DNA from: Planctomycetota bacterium
Lineage (GTDB): Bacteria > Planctomycetota > UBA1135
Length of the DNA stretch: 64,000 bases
Direction of reading: 5' to 3'
NCBI GenBank assembly: GCA_002705055.1
Contig: PAHY01000052.1
Location: 1 to 64,000, forward strand
The position numbers were made by a program, and so were the translations under genes. The stretch's first letter is position 1, and every line of letters begins with the position of its first letter. The notes beneath the pieces are model-generated. The model was not told where the DNA came from, ran no database searches, and worked only from the letters and a program-made list of their open reading frames with translations. Of the stretch, positions 47,443-55,627 are shown one piece after another.

Positions 47443-49136
47443 ATGTCTGCACCCCACCTTGCTGCGCCGCTGCTGGCGCTTGCCCTTCCCTTGGCGGATG
47501 CTCGGAACAGAGCGCCGTCGAAGCCGCGACCCAGGAAGACGACCATGCTCATGGCAGTCACAACTGGACGGCTTTCCACGACGGCATCGGTCTGTTCGTG
47601 GACTTCGCGCCGCCGGTCGCCGGGCGGGAAGCGCGGTTCCTTGCCCACTTCACCGATCTGGCAAGCGGCGCTCCGATTGCATCGGGCAAGGTCCGCCTGC
47701 TCGTCGGCGCTTCCGGCAGAGAATCGGAAGTCGTGGAGGCCGAGATCGACGCAACCCCCGGCTTCGCCGCATTGACCGGCGTCCTGACCGCGGGCGAGCA
47801 CACGGCGCGGCTGCAGTTGCTGCGCGAGGGGCGGACGGTCGAGTTTGAGCAGCTACCGCTGCGGGTGCACGCCGACCTGGCCTCGGCGGAGGAAGAGGAG
47901 CATCAGCTCGCCGAACAGGAGAACCCGGAGGCGATCGCGTTCTCGGTCGAGCAGCAGTGGACGGCGGGCATGCTGGCAGCCGAGGTGGGGCAGCGGGATG
48001 TGTCCCGGCGCGTTGCGGTGGCCGGCACTTTCGCGACCCCGCCCGGCGCGGAAGCACGCGTCAGCAGCAGCTTCGACGGGCGCCTGCTCGCGCCGGAAGG
48101 AGAGGCTCTGCCGCGTATCGGGCAGCAGGTGCAAGCAGGAGATCTTCTGGCCATCGTCGAAGTGCCGCTCGGCGTCGGCGACCTCGCGGCGCTGCGCGGC
48201 AACTCTTTTGCCTGGCACGAGCACGAACACGAGTTGCTGCTGCGGGAGTTTGATCTGCAGGCGCAGCGCCTGCACGCCGAGCAGGATGCCGAGCTGGCCC
48301 AGACCGAGATTGACTTCGCGCAGACGCGTCTGGTGCGCATGGAGCAGCTGGCGGCGCGCGAGCTGGCAACCCAGCGTGAGCTGGAGTCGGCGCGGCAGGC
48401 CGTGGTCGAGGCTGAACTGCACCGCAAGTCAGCGCTGCAGCTGCTCGAGACTTTGGCCGAGATCGGTCAGCGCCTGGAGGACCTGCGGCAGGAGCACGCG
48501 GAAGGCGAGATCGCGGTCCAGCCGCTTCGTTACGAGCTGCGCGCGCCGATCAGCGGGGTCATCGAGCAGGCGCTCCCGGTGGCGGGTGCCGCCGTGTCCG
48601 CGGGCGAGGAGCTGTTCTGCATCGTCGATCCCAGTCGGCTTTGGCTCAGCCTGCACGTGCCGGAGCGGCATGTTCCGGCGCTCGCTTCGAAGACCGAAGT
48701 CCACATCCGACTCGCTGCGGATCCTCAGGAGCTTCTCCAGCTCACCGCAGATTTGAACGGACAGCGTGTCCATACCGCGCAGCAGCTGGACGCACAGTCG
48801 CGCACCCTGGCGGTCCACTACGAGGTGGACTCACGCCAGGGAGCTCTGCGCGCGGGGATGTACGCGGATGCTCAGCTCGGTCTGGATCTGCGCGAAGGTG
48901 TCGTCGCGATTCCGGCCAGCGCGATCGTTCAGCAGGATGGTCTTTCCGTGGCCTTCGTGCAGCTCGATGGCGAGCACTTCGAGAAGCGCGTGCTCGAGCT
49001 CGGCGTCCGCGACGGCGACTGGGTCGAAGTGCTGCAGGGTCTCCGGCTCGGGGATCGAGTGGTGACTCGGGGCGCCTATCTGGTCCGGCTCGCCGGATCG
49101 GCTCCGGACTCCTTCGGCCACGGCCACGTCCACTAG
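47443..49136 (+). CDS. RND efflux periplasmic adaptor (CzcB-like), frameshifted in the signal peptide
   Basis: The ORF track begins at GTG 47598, but the same frame extends upstream as CSEQSAVEAATQEDDHAHGSHNWTAFHDGIGLFV, with codons CTTGGCGGATGC giving LGGC, a lipobox. The matching signal peptide, MSAPHLAAPLLALALPL, begins at ATG 47443 in the neighbouring frame. One missing base near 47490-47497 (CCCTTGGCGGATG) separates them, so the gene is either a recent frameshift or a sequencing error. The mature adaptor has an N-terminal FAPPVAGREARFLAHFTDLASG domain, a lipoyl/hairpin region with coiled coil (LQAQRLHAEQDAELAQTEIDF...), VPERHVPALASKTEVHIRLA and IPASAIVQQDGLSVAFVQ, typical of heavy-metal CzcB/CusB. 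The next gene starts 10 nt later. Confidence 0.82.
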
Positions 49137-49146
49137 GAGACGAGCG

Positions 49147-52100
49147 ATGATCAATCATCTGATTGCGTGGTCGCTGCGGCGCCGCTTCGCGGTGCTGCTC
49201 GCCTCCTTGGCGCTGCTGGTATACGGCGGATACACGGCGTGGAAGATGCCGGTCGACGTCTTCCCGGATCTCACGGCACCGACGGTCACCATCATCGTCG
49301 AGGGGCATGGCATGGCTCCCGAAGAGATGGAGTCGCTCGTCACTTTCCCGGTCGAGACTGCGGTCAACGGCGCAACCGATGTGCGCCGCGTGCGTTCGGC
49401 GACGGCGGTGGGGATCGCGGTGATCTGGGTCGAGTTCGAATGGGGAACCGAGATCCATCGCGCCCGGCAGACGGTCAACGAACGCCTCGCGACCGTGGCC
49501 AACAGCCTGCCCGAGCAGGTCGAAGCTCCGGTGCTGGCGCCGATCTCTTCGATGATGGGGGAGATCCTGTTCGTCGGGCTGACTTCGGACGACGACGACG
49601 GTCTGAAGCTGCGCGAGGTCGCAGACCTGCAGATCCGTCGCCGGCTGCTGGCCGTGGAGGGCGTCTCGCTGGTCACGCCGATCGGCGGTGATGTGCGGCA
49701 GTACCAGGTGATCCTCGCGCCGCAGCGACTGCGGGCCCTGGGGGTCACGCGCGCGCAGGTCGCCGAGGCGCTACGCAGCAATAACGAGAACGTGTCGGCC
49801 GGCTTCCTGCTGGAAGGGGGGACGGAGACCCTGCTGCGCGGGATCGGTCGCTACGAGACGCTCGAGCAGATCGCGTCGACGGTGGTGGATCGAAGCGAGC
49901 AGCGTTCGATTACGGTCGAGGATCTGGGCATCGTGACGATGGGCGCCGCGATCAAGCGCGGCACGGCAGCGGTGACCACGCGCGATGAGGAGGGCGCCTC
50001 GAAGGTGCAGCCGGGAGTCGTGCTGGCCATCCAGAAGCAGCCCAGCGCCAATACCCTGGCGCTGACGCGCACCCTCGACCAGGTGCTGGACGAGATGCAG
50101 CCGACCCTGCCCGAGGGAATGCAGATTCACAAGAATCTGTTCCGGCAGTCGGACTTCATCGAGCACTCGATCTCGAACACGACCGCGGCCCTCGTCGAAG
50201 GCGCCCTGTTCGTGGTCGTGATCGTGGTGCTGTTCCTGGCCAGCCTGCAGGCCAGCGTGATCACGCTGCTGGCGATGCCGATCTCGCTGCTGGTTGCGGT
50301 CCTGGTCATGTCGCTGTTCGGCGTGAGCATCAACACGATGACGCTCGGCGGCATGGCGATCGCCATCGGTTCGCTGGTCGATGACGCGATCATCGACGTC
50401 GAGAACGTGGTCCGCCGACTGCGCGAGAATCGCACGCGGCCAAAGGAGCAACGCCTGTCCTCCCTGCGCGTGATCTACCTAGCCAGCGCCGAGGTGCGCA
50501 CTTCGATCGTGCTGGCGACCTGCATCATTCTGCTGGTCTTCGCGCCGCTGTTCTTCCTCACGGGGGTCGAGGGGCGCCTGCTGGTGCCGCTGGGCCTGGC
50601 CTTCTGCGTCTCGCTGGCGGCTTCGCTGCTGACGGCGCTGACGCTGACGCCAGCCTTGTGCGCGGTGCTGCTGCCGCGCAGCAAGACGATCCGGACCGCG
50701 CACGAGCCAGCGGTCATTCGCCTGCTCAAGCGGAGCTACGCCGGGCCGCTCGCGTTCGCGATGCGCCACCCCTGGATGGTGCTGGCGCCGACTCTGATCG
50801 CGTTCGTCCTGGCGGTGGTCACGGCGGGGCGCATGGGCAAGAACTTCCTGCCCGAGTTCAACGAAGGGGCGCTGGTGGTGGGCCTCGTGTCGCTTCCTGG
50901 CACCTCGCTTGAGCAAAGTGATTTCCTGGCCGTCCTCGCGGAGGACCGCCTGGCGCAGTTCCCCGAAGTCGTCGCGATGGCCCGCCGCACCGGGCGCGCC
51001 GAGGCGGACGAGCACGTGCAGGGGGTGGAGTCCAGCGAGATCGAGATGATGCTCGACATGGATGCTCCACTGGCGCAGGGTCTGCCCAAGCGCAGCAAGG
51101 GGGAGCTGCTGGACGCCATGCGGCAGGAGCTCGCCGGAGTCCCCGGCCTGGAGGCGACCTTCGGCCAGCCGATCAGCCACCGCGTCGATCACATGCTGTC
51201 TGGCACGCGCGCCAATCTCGCGATCAAGATCTTCGGCGAGGACCTCGCGACCTTGCGGACGCTCGCGGCCCAGGTCGAGGCCGAGCTGGGCCGGATTCCC
51301 GGCGTGGTGGACCTGTCGACGGAACAGCAGGTCGAGATCGGGCAGCTGCGGGTCGAGTTCGACCGCGCGGCGCTGGCGCGTTTTGGCATCCCGCTCGCCG
51401 AAGCAGCGCGCGCGCTGGAGACGGCGTATCAGGGCGAAGTGGTGGGCCAGATCTTCAAGGGGCGTCAGACCTACGACCTCAGCCTGCGCCTCGCCGACGG
51501 CGAGGGTGCGCGTCGGGACGCGCTGGAAGACATCCTGCTCGACACGCCGGACGGCGCCAAGGTGCCGCTCGGGGTACTGGCGCGGATGGTGGATGACCGC
51601 GGGCCGAACGTGATCATGCGCGAGGATGTCCAGCGCAAGATCGTCGTGATGTGCAACGTCGCCGACCGCGCGATGACCGAGGTCGTCGCCGACGCGCGCA
51701 CTGCAATCGAAGAGCGCGTGCCGATGCCGCCGGGCTACTTCGTGCAGTACGGGGGCCAGTTCGAGACGGCGACGGCTGCCAACCAGCGGCTGGCGGTGCT
51801 GGGCGCGCTGGCGATCCTAGGCATCGCGCTTCTGCTCGGTTCGATGTTCCGCTCGGTGCGCGAGGTGCTGCTGATCATGCTCAATCTGCCGCTGGCGCTG
51901 ATCGGCGGAGTGGCCGGCGTGGCGCTGAGCGGGGGCGTCATCTCGATCGCCTCGATCATTGGCTTCGTCTCCGTCTTCGGCATCGCGGCGCGCAACGGGA
52001 TCATGCTGGTCTCCCACGTGCGACACCTGCAGGAGGAAGAAGGGGTCGAGGACTTCGTCGAAGCGGTGCGGCGCGGTGCCATGGAGCGCCTCGCGCCCAT

Positions 52101-53709
52101 CCTGATGACCGCGCTCTCGGCAGGCCTGGCGCTGATCCCGCTCGCGCTGCGCGGCGATGACCCCGGAACGGAGATCCTCACCCCGATGGCGATCGTGATT
52201 CTGTTCGGTCTGATCTCATCGACCTTCCTCAACATGGTGGTCGTCCCGGCGCTGTTTGTGCGCATCGGCCGACCGGTGCGGGAGATCCCGGATCCGGAAC
52301 GCCCTACAGGGGGCGAGGGCACGCCGCAGCCGGGCCTGGCCGTGGCGCTGCTCCTGGTCAGCGGGGTGGTGTTGGGATCCTGCGCGCAGGTCGCGCCGGA
52401 GGAGGATTACCGGCGCACCGCCGCAGCTCTGCAGGAGGCCAGCGGCCGGGCGGACTGGGCCTCGCCCACAGAGAAAGCCCTCGATGCCGAAGCGATCGAG
52501 GCGCTGTTCGCCGAGGGGCTCAGCATGGAGGAGGCGCTGCAGATCACGCTGCAGGCGCAGCCTCGTTTGCGGGCCCGCTATCTCGAGGTCGGCGTCGCGC
52601 ACGCCGAGTTCGTCCAGGCGAAGCTGCTGGCCAATCCCTTCTTCGACTTCGCGGCGCGCTTTCCCAGCGGCGGCGGTGGGACCGTGCTCGAGGCGATTCT
52701 TGGTTTTGAGCTGCTCGACCTCTGGCAGGCGCCGCGCCGCCGCGCCTGGGCCGAGCGTCAGCTCGATGCGACGGTCCTGCAGATCGCCTGGGAGGCAAGC
52801 GCCGCGCTCGATCAGACTCGGCACGCCTACCTGCAGGTCGTTACGGCGGATGTCGCGCTCGCGCTGGAACAGGAGTTGGCGACCCACGCTCGTGCGCAGC
52901 AGGAGCTGGTGGAGCAGCGGCGTCAGGCCGGCGCGGCCGATCTTGCGGCGGTGCAGCGTGCAGCGCTGGAGACCAGCGAGGCGGAGCTTGCGGTCCAGTC
53001 CGCGGCGCTGGCGGCGACCCGCGCGCGGAGCGAACTGGGGAAGGCGCTCGGCTGGTCGGGTTCGCTGGACGGCATCGCGCTGCAGGACGACACCTTCGGC
53101 GCCTGGCTGGTCGCGCTGCAGGAGGATTCCGCCCTGGCCTTCAGCGAGGAAGGGCTGAGGCAGGATCTGGCGGGCCGCCTCGACCTGCGGGCGCTGCGTC
53201 AGTCGGTCGAAGCTCTCGAAGCGCGCCTCGCCTGGGAGGAGGCGCGGGTCTTCCCGCGCGCTTCGGCCGGCCTCAACTTCGAGCGCAGCGGGGGCGTGAA
53301 AGAGCTCGGTCCGGCGCTCTCGGTGCAGCTGCCGGTCTTCGATCGCAATCAGGCTCAAATCGCTCGCGCCGAGCTGCTGCTTGAGCAGGCCCGCCTGCTC
53401 GAACAGGCGGCCTGCGCGGACGCCGCCCAGGATCTGCGCCTCGCCTGGCAGCGCTTTGAACAGGACCGGCGGGCGCTGGTCGACACAGGCAGAACCCTGC
53501 ACGAAGCCGCGCGCGGCGTCGAGCAGAGCGTCGAAGAGGCTCGGCAGATCGGCGCCGCGACTCAGATGGACGTGCTGCGCGCGCGGGCCGATCGACTGCG
53601 CGTCGAGCGTACGATGCTGCAGCTGCGCGCCGAGTTCGCCTTGGCTGCGTCGGCGCTGGAACGTGAACGGGGCCGTCCCCTGCTCGTTGTCCCGGAGACC
53701 TCGGAATGA
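49147..53709 (+). CDS. Heavy-metal RND pump fused to TolC-like outer-membrane factor (CzcA-CzcC fusion)
   Basis: 1520 aa. Residues 1-1055 are an HME-type RND transporter: VDVFPDLTAPTVTIIVEGHGMAPEEMESLVTFPVE, the TM4 region GGMAIAIGSLVDDAIIDVENVVRRLREN with acidic proton-relay residues, and ISIASIIGFVSVFGIAARNGIML. Residues about 1065-1080 are a second hydrophobic stretch with a lipobox (VALLLVSGVVLGSC, Cys1079), followed by an outer-membrane efflux domain (SMEEALQITLQAQPRLRARYLEV, coiled-coil repeats to the end). The frame is continuous. CusA-type pumps fused to TolC are known in Bacteroidetes. Here the internal lipobox suggests fusion of two formerly separate genes, perhaps with signal-peptidase II cleavage. 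GGAG precedes the ATG. Likely exports Zn, Co, Cd or Cu/Ag; the ion is unknown. Confidence 0.88.
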   Translation: MINHLIAWSLRRRFAVLLASLALLVYGGYTAWKMPVDVFPDLTAPTVTIIVEGHGMAPEEMESLVTFPVETAVNGATDVRRVRSATAVGIAVIWVEFEWGTEIHRARQTVNERLATVANSLPEQVEAPVLAPISSMMGEILFVGLTSDDDDGLKLREVADLQIRRRLLAVEGVSLVTPIGGDVRQYQVILAPQRLRALGVTRAQVAEALRSNNENVSAGFLLEGGTETLLRGIGRYETLEQIASTVVDRSEQRSITVEDLGIVTMGAAIKRGTAAVTTRDEEGASKVQPGVVLAIQKQPSANTLALTRTLDQVLDEMQPTLPEGMQIHKNLFRQSDFIEHSISNTTAALVEGALFVVVIVVLFLASLQASVITLLAMPISLLVAVLVMSLFGVSINTMTLGGMAIAIGSLVDDAIIDVENVVRRLRENRTRPKEQRLSSLRVIYLASAEVRTSIVLATCIILLVFAPLFFLTGVEGRLLVPLGLAFCVSLAASLLTALTLTPALCAVLLPRSKTIRTAHEPAVIRLLKRSYAGPLAFAMRHPWMVLAPTLIAFVLAVVTAGRMGKNFLPEFNEGALVVGLVSLPGTSLEQSDFLAVLAEDRLAQFPEVVAMARRTGRAEADEHVQGVESSEIEMMLDMDAPLAQGLPKRSKGELLDAMRQELAGVPGLEATFGQPISHRVDHMLSGTRANLAIKIFGEDLATLRTLAAQVEAELGRIPGVVDLSTEQQVEIGQLRVEFDRAALARFGIPLAEAARALETAYQGEVVGQIFKGRQTYDLSLRLADGEGARRDALEDILLDTPDGAKVPLGVLARMVDDRGPNVIMREDVQRKIVVMCNVADRAMTEVVADARTAIEERVPMPPGYFVQYGGQFETATAANQRLAVLGALAILGIALLLGSMFRSVREVLLIMLNLPLALIGGVAGVALSGGVISIASIIGFVSVFGIAARNGIMLVSHVRHLQEEEGVEDFVEAVRRGAMERLAPILMTALSAGLALIPLALRGDDPGTEILTPMAIVILFGLISSTFLNMVVVPALFVRIGRPVREIPDPERPTGGEGTPQPGLAVALLLVSGVVLGSCAQVAPEEDYRRTAAALQEASGRADWASPTEKALDAEAIEALFAEGLSMEEALQITLQAQPRLRARYLEVGVAHAEFVQAKLLANPFFDFAARFPSGGGGTVLEAILGFELLDLWQAPRRRAWAERQLDATVLQIAWEASAALDQTRHAYLQVVTADVALALEQELATHARAQQELVEQRRQAGAADLAAVQRAALETSEAELAVQSAALAATRARSELGKALGWSGSLDGIALQDDTFGAWLVALQEDSALAFSEEGLRQDLAGRLDLRALRQSVEALEARLAWEEARVFPRASAGLNFERSGGVKELGPALSVQLPVFDRNQAQIARAELLLEQARLLEQAACADAAQDLRLAWQRFEQDRRALVDTGRTLHEAARGVEQSVEEARQIGAATQMDVLRARADRLRVERTMLQLRAEFALAASALERERGRPLLVVPETSE

Positions 53710-54044
53710 AACTCCCCTCCCGACTCCGTGTCCTCACCACCTTCGGCGCGCTGGTGGTGATCAGCGGGGTCTATCGCAAGGTGAGCGGCCCCGAGGGCTG
53801 GCCGGCCTTCTGGTTTGGAGTCGTGGACGGCTCGATCATGTTGCTGGGGGCTGCGCTGGTGCGCGCACATCGGCCGCGGGCGGGCTATCTGATCGGCGGC
53901 ACCGCGCTCGCCTTCGTGGTCGGCTGGTTCGGCTATGAATGCCTGATCAAGAAGCCCTGGGCCGAGGTCGAATGGCGGCCTCTGACCGAGCTGATCCTCG
54001 GCACGGTCGCTGCTGTGCTGCTGCTGTTGCCGCGCAAGCGCTAA
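53706..54044 (+). CDS. Small four-helix membrane protein at the end of the efflux operon
   Basis: 112 aa. Four hydrophobic segments: RVLTTFGALVVISGVYR, FGVVDGSIMLLGAALV, AGYLIGGTALAFVVGWFGYE and PLTELILGTVAAVLLLLP. It overlaps the pump gene by ATGA, so it is translated with it. The spacing and Gly pattern recall TMEM14-like proteins, but I cannot assign a family. It may help assemble the pump or be an unrelated passenger. Confidence 0.75.
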   Translation: MKLPSRLRVLTTFGALVVISGVYRKVSGPEGWPAFWFGVVDGSIMLLGAALVRAHRPRAGYLIGGTALAFVVGWFGYECLIKKPWAEVEWRPLTELILGTVAAVLLLLPRKR

Positions 54045-54478
54045 GGCGCGGCTTCTTCGCTGGCCTCGCCCAGATCCAGGGCGCGGCGCATGCCGTTGCC
54101 GCGCGCCTCGCTCAGCTCGCGCTCCAGCCACGACTTGGCGAGCTCCAACGCCTGGAAAGTCCGGAAGGATGCCTGCTGCACCTGGGCCATCGTCTCGAGG
54201 GCGCGGCAGAGTTCGGGCTCGCCGGTGGGGTAGAGCGCCACCCCGATCGCGGCGCAGCCAGGCATATGAAAGACCTGCGCCATGGCGTCCTCATCCATGC
54301 TGTGCGGATGGCGGCAATGTCCGAGGACCACGTACGGAGCCTGAAGCTGGGGCTCAAGCAGCTGCATCATTTCGGTGCAGTGCTCCACGCGGAAGTCGAC
54401 GCCGGGGGCGATCTCAACCTCGACCCAATGGGACGAGCCAAGATAAAGCGTGCCGAAGCTGGCTTGAATCGTGGTCAT
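54041..54478 (-). CDS. STAS/SpoIIAA-like protein of unknown function
   Basis: 145 aa from ATG 54478 (MTTIQASFGTLYLGSSHWVEVEIAPGVDF); the 228-aa version in the track is an upstream shadow extension. The alternating beta/alpha pattern VEHCTEMMQLLEPQLQAPYVVLGHCRHPHSMDEDAMAQVF and AAIGVALYPTGEPELCRALETMAQ resembles small SpoIIAA/STAS-like domains. The identification is tentative. It converges on the efflux operon with a 4-base overlap. CAAGAT (54624-54619, minus) with TTGTGT 17 nt upstream might be its promoter, leaving a long leader. Confidence 0.6.
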   Translation of the reverse strand: MTTIQASFGTLYLGSSHWVEVEIAPGVDFRVEHCTEMMQLLEPQLQAPYVVLGHCRHPHSMDEDAMAQVFHMPGCAAIGVALYPTGEPELCRALETMAQVQQASFRTFQALELAKSWLERELSEARGNGMRRALDLGEASEEAAP

Positions 54479-54769
54479 GAAAGGACGGAGACTGCGGCGG
54501 TCGCGCGCGGGACGCAGGACGGCCGGAACGAAAAGGAACGAACGGAAAGGCGACGCGATGGGGTCGAGTCGCACTCCTGGGGAGGAGGGGTCGAAAGCAA
54601 GGCCTCCGACCACTCTCGATCTTGTCGCAGTTTTTCCTAGAACACAATTCGATTCTGACGATTCGAATCCGATTTCGTGCGGGAGCTCGTCTTCCTCGCC
54701 CGTTCTCGCGCGATCCGGAGTCCGCAAGCAGGATCAAGCGGCGCCTCCGTCGCGCGCCATACTGGGGCC
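54479..54769. other. 291-bp divergent regulatory region
   Basis: This lies between the STAS-like gene and the AraC-GyrI gene. It contains the 10-bp palindrome GATTCGAATC (54660-54669) and three CGATTY half-sites (54650, 54659, 54670), possible AraC-type operators. No RNA gene was recognised. Confidence 0.4.
54758..54763 (+). promoter_or_regulatory. -10-like element CATACT
   Basis: CATACT is followed by exactly 6 nt and ATG 54770 of the AraC-GyrI regulator. Position 1 is C; A2 and T6 are kept. Confidence 0.45.
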
Positions 54770-55627
54770 ATGACCGAGCAGGACCCGCCGGAGTGGCTGA
54801 CGCGCATCGCCCGCGCGCAGCGCCTGCTGGAGCAGCGCTTGGACGAGGATGTATCACTCGACGAGCTCGCTGCGGCGGCCTGCTACTCGAGCTTCCACTT
54901 TCATCGGCTGTTCCGCGCGGCCACCGGCGAGACGGTGCGCCAGCAGCTGCGTCGGCTGCGCCTTGAGCGCGCGGCGGGGCAGCTGGTCCACACGCAGGAC
55001 GAGATCCTGCCGATCGCGATCGCGGCAGGCTACGGCAGTCACGAAGCATTCACCCGCGCCTTTCAGGCGCACTTCGACGCTTCGCCCTCGGTGTTCCGCA
55101 CCGAGCAGCGTGAGATCCGCAAAGCTCCTCTCCCGACCATGTCCGACGTCCCCGTCCGAATCGAAACCCGTCCCACCGAACACATCGCCTTCGTCCGCCA
55201 TGTCGGCCCCTACATCGGCGCCAAGGATGCCTGGCAGAGCCTGATGAAGTGGGGCTGGAAGAAGATGCTGTTTGGCAAGAAGCCCGAACTCTACGGCCTG
55301 GCCTACGACGACCCGCAGGTCACCGACGAGAACCAGTGCCGCTACGAGGCCTGCATGGTGGTCAAGCCGGGCACCAAGGTGAAGCCACCGGTCGAGACGC
55401 GGGATCAGCCCGGCGCGACCTTTGCGGTTTACACCCACAAAGGTCCGTATGAGGAGTTTCAGCAGGCCTACGCCTTGCTGGTCGGGCGCATCGAGTCCGG
55501 TCCGATCGACGGCCAGCAGTATTGCTTCGCCGATCCGCCGGCGCTGGAGATCTACGTCAACGACCCGCGCAAGACGAAGCCGGAAGATCTGATTTCCGAG
55601 ATCTGGATGCCGGTCAAGCCGGTCTAG
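54770..55627 (+). CDS. AraC family regulator with GyrI-like effector domain
   Basis: 285 aa from ATG 54770. The N-terminal AraC domain (residues about 10-110) has SLDELAAAACYSSFHFHRLFRAATGETVRQQLRRLRLERAAGQL and ILPIAIAAGYGSHEAFTRAFQAHFDASP. The C-terminal GyrI-like/BacR-type domain starts with VRIETRPTEHIAFVRHVGPY and ends with LEIYVNDPRKTKPEDLISEIWMPV, the standard hallmark. This Rob/MarA-like architecture senses small hydrophobic compounds and often controls efflux; the nearby RND operon is a possible target. The track's longer start is discarded in favour of CATACT at the leaderless distance. Confidence 0.92.
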   Translation: MTEQDPPEWLTRIARAQRLLEQRLDEDVSLDELAAAACYSSFHFHRLFRAATGETVRQQLRRLRLERAAGQLVHTQDEILPIAIAAGYGSHEAFTRAFQAHFDASPSVFRTEQREIRKAPLPTMSDVPVRIETRPTEHIAFVRHVGPYIGAKDAWQSLMKWGWKKMLFGKKPELYGLAYDDPQVTDENQCRYEACMVVKPGTKVKPPVETRDQPGATFAVYTHKGPYEEFQQAYALLVGRIESGPIDGQQYCFADPPALEIYVNDPRKTKPEDLISEIWMPVKPV

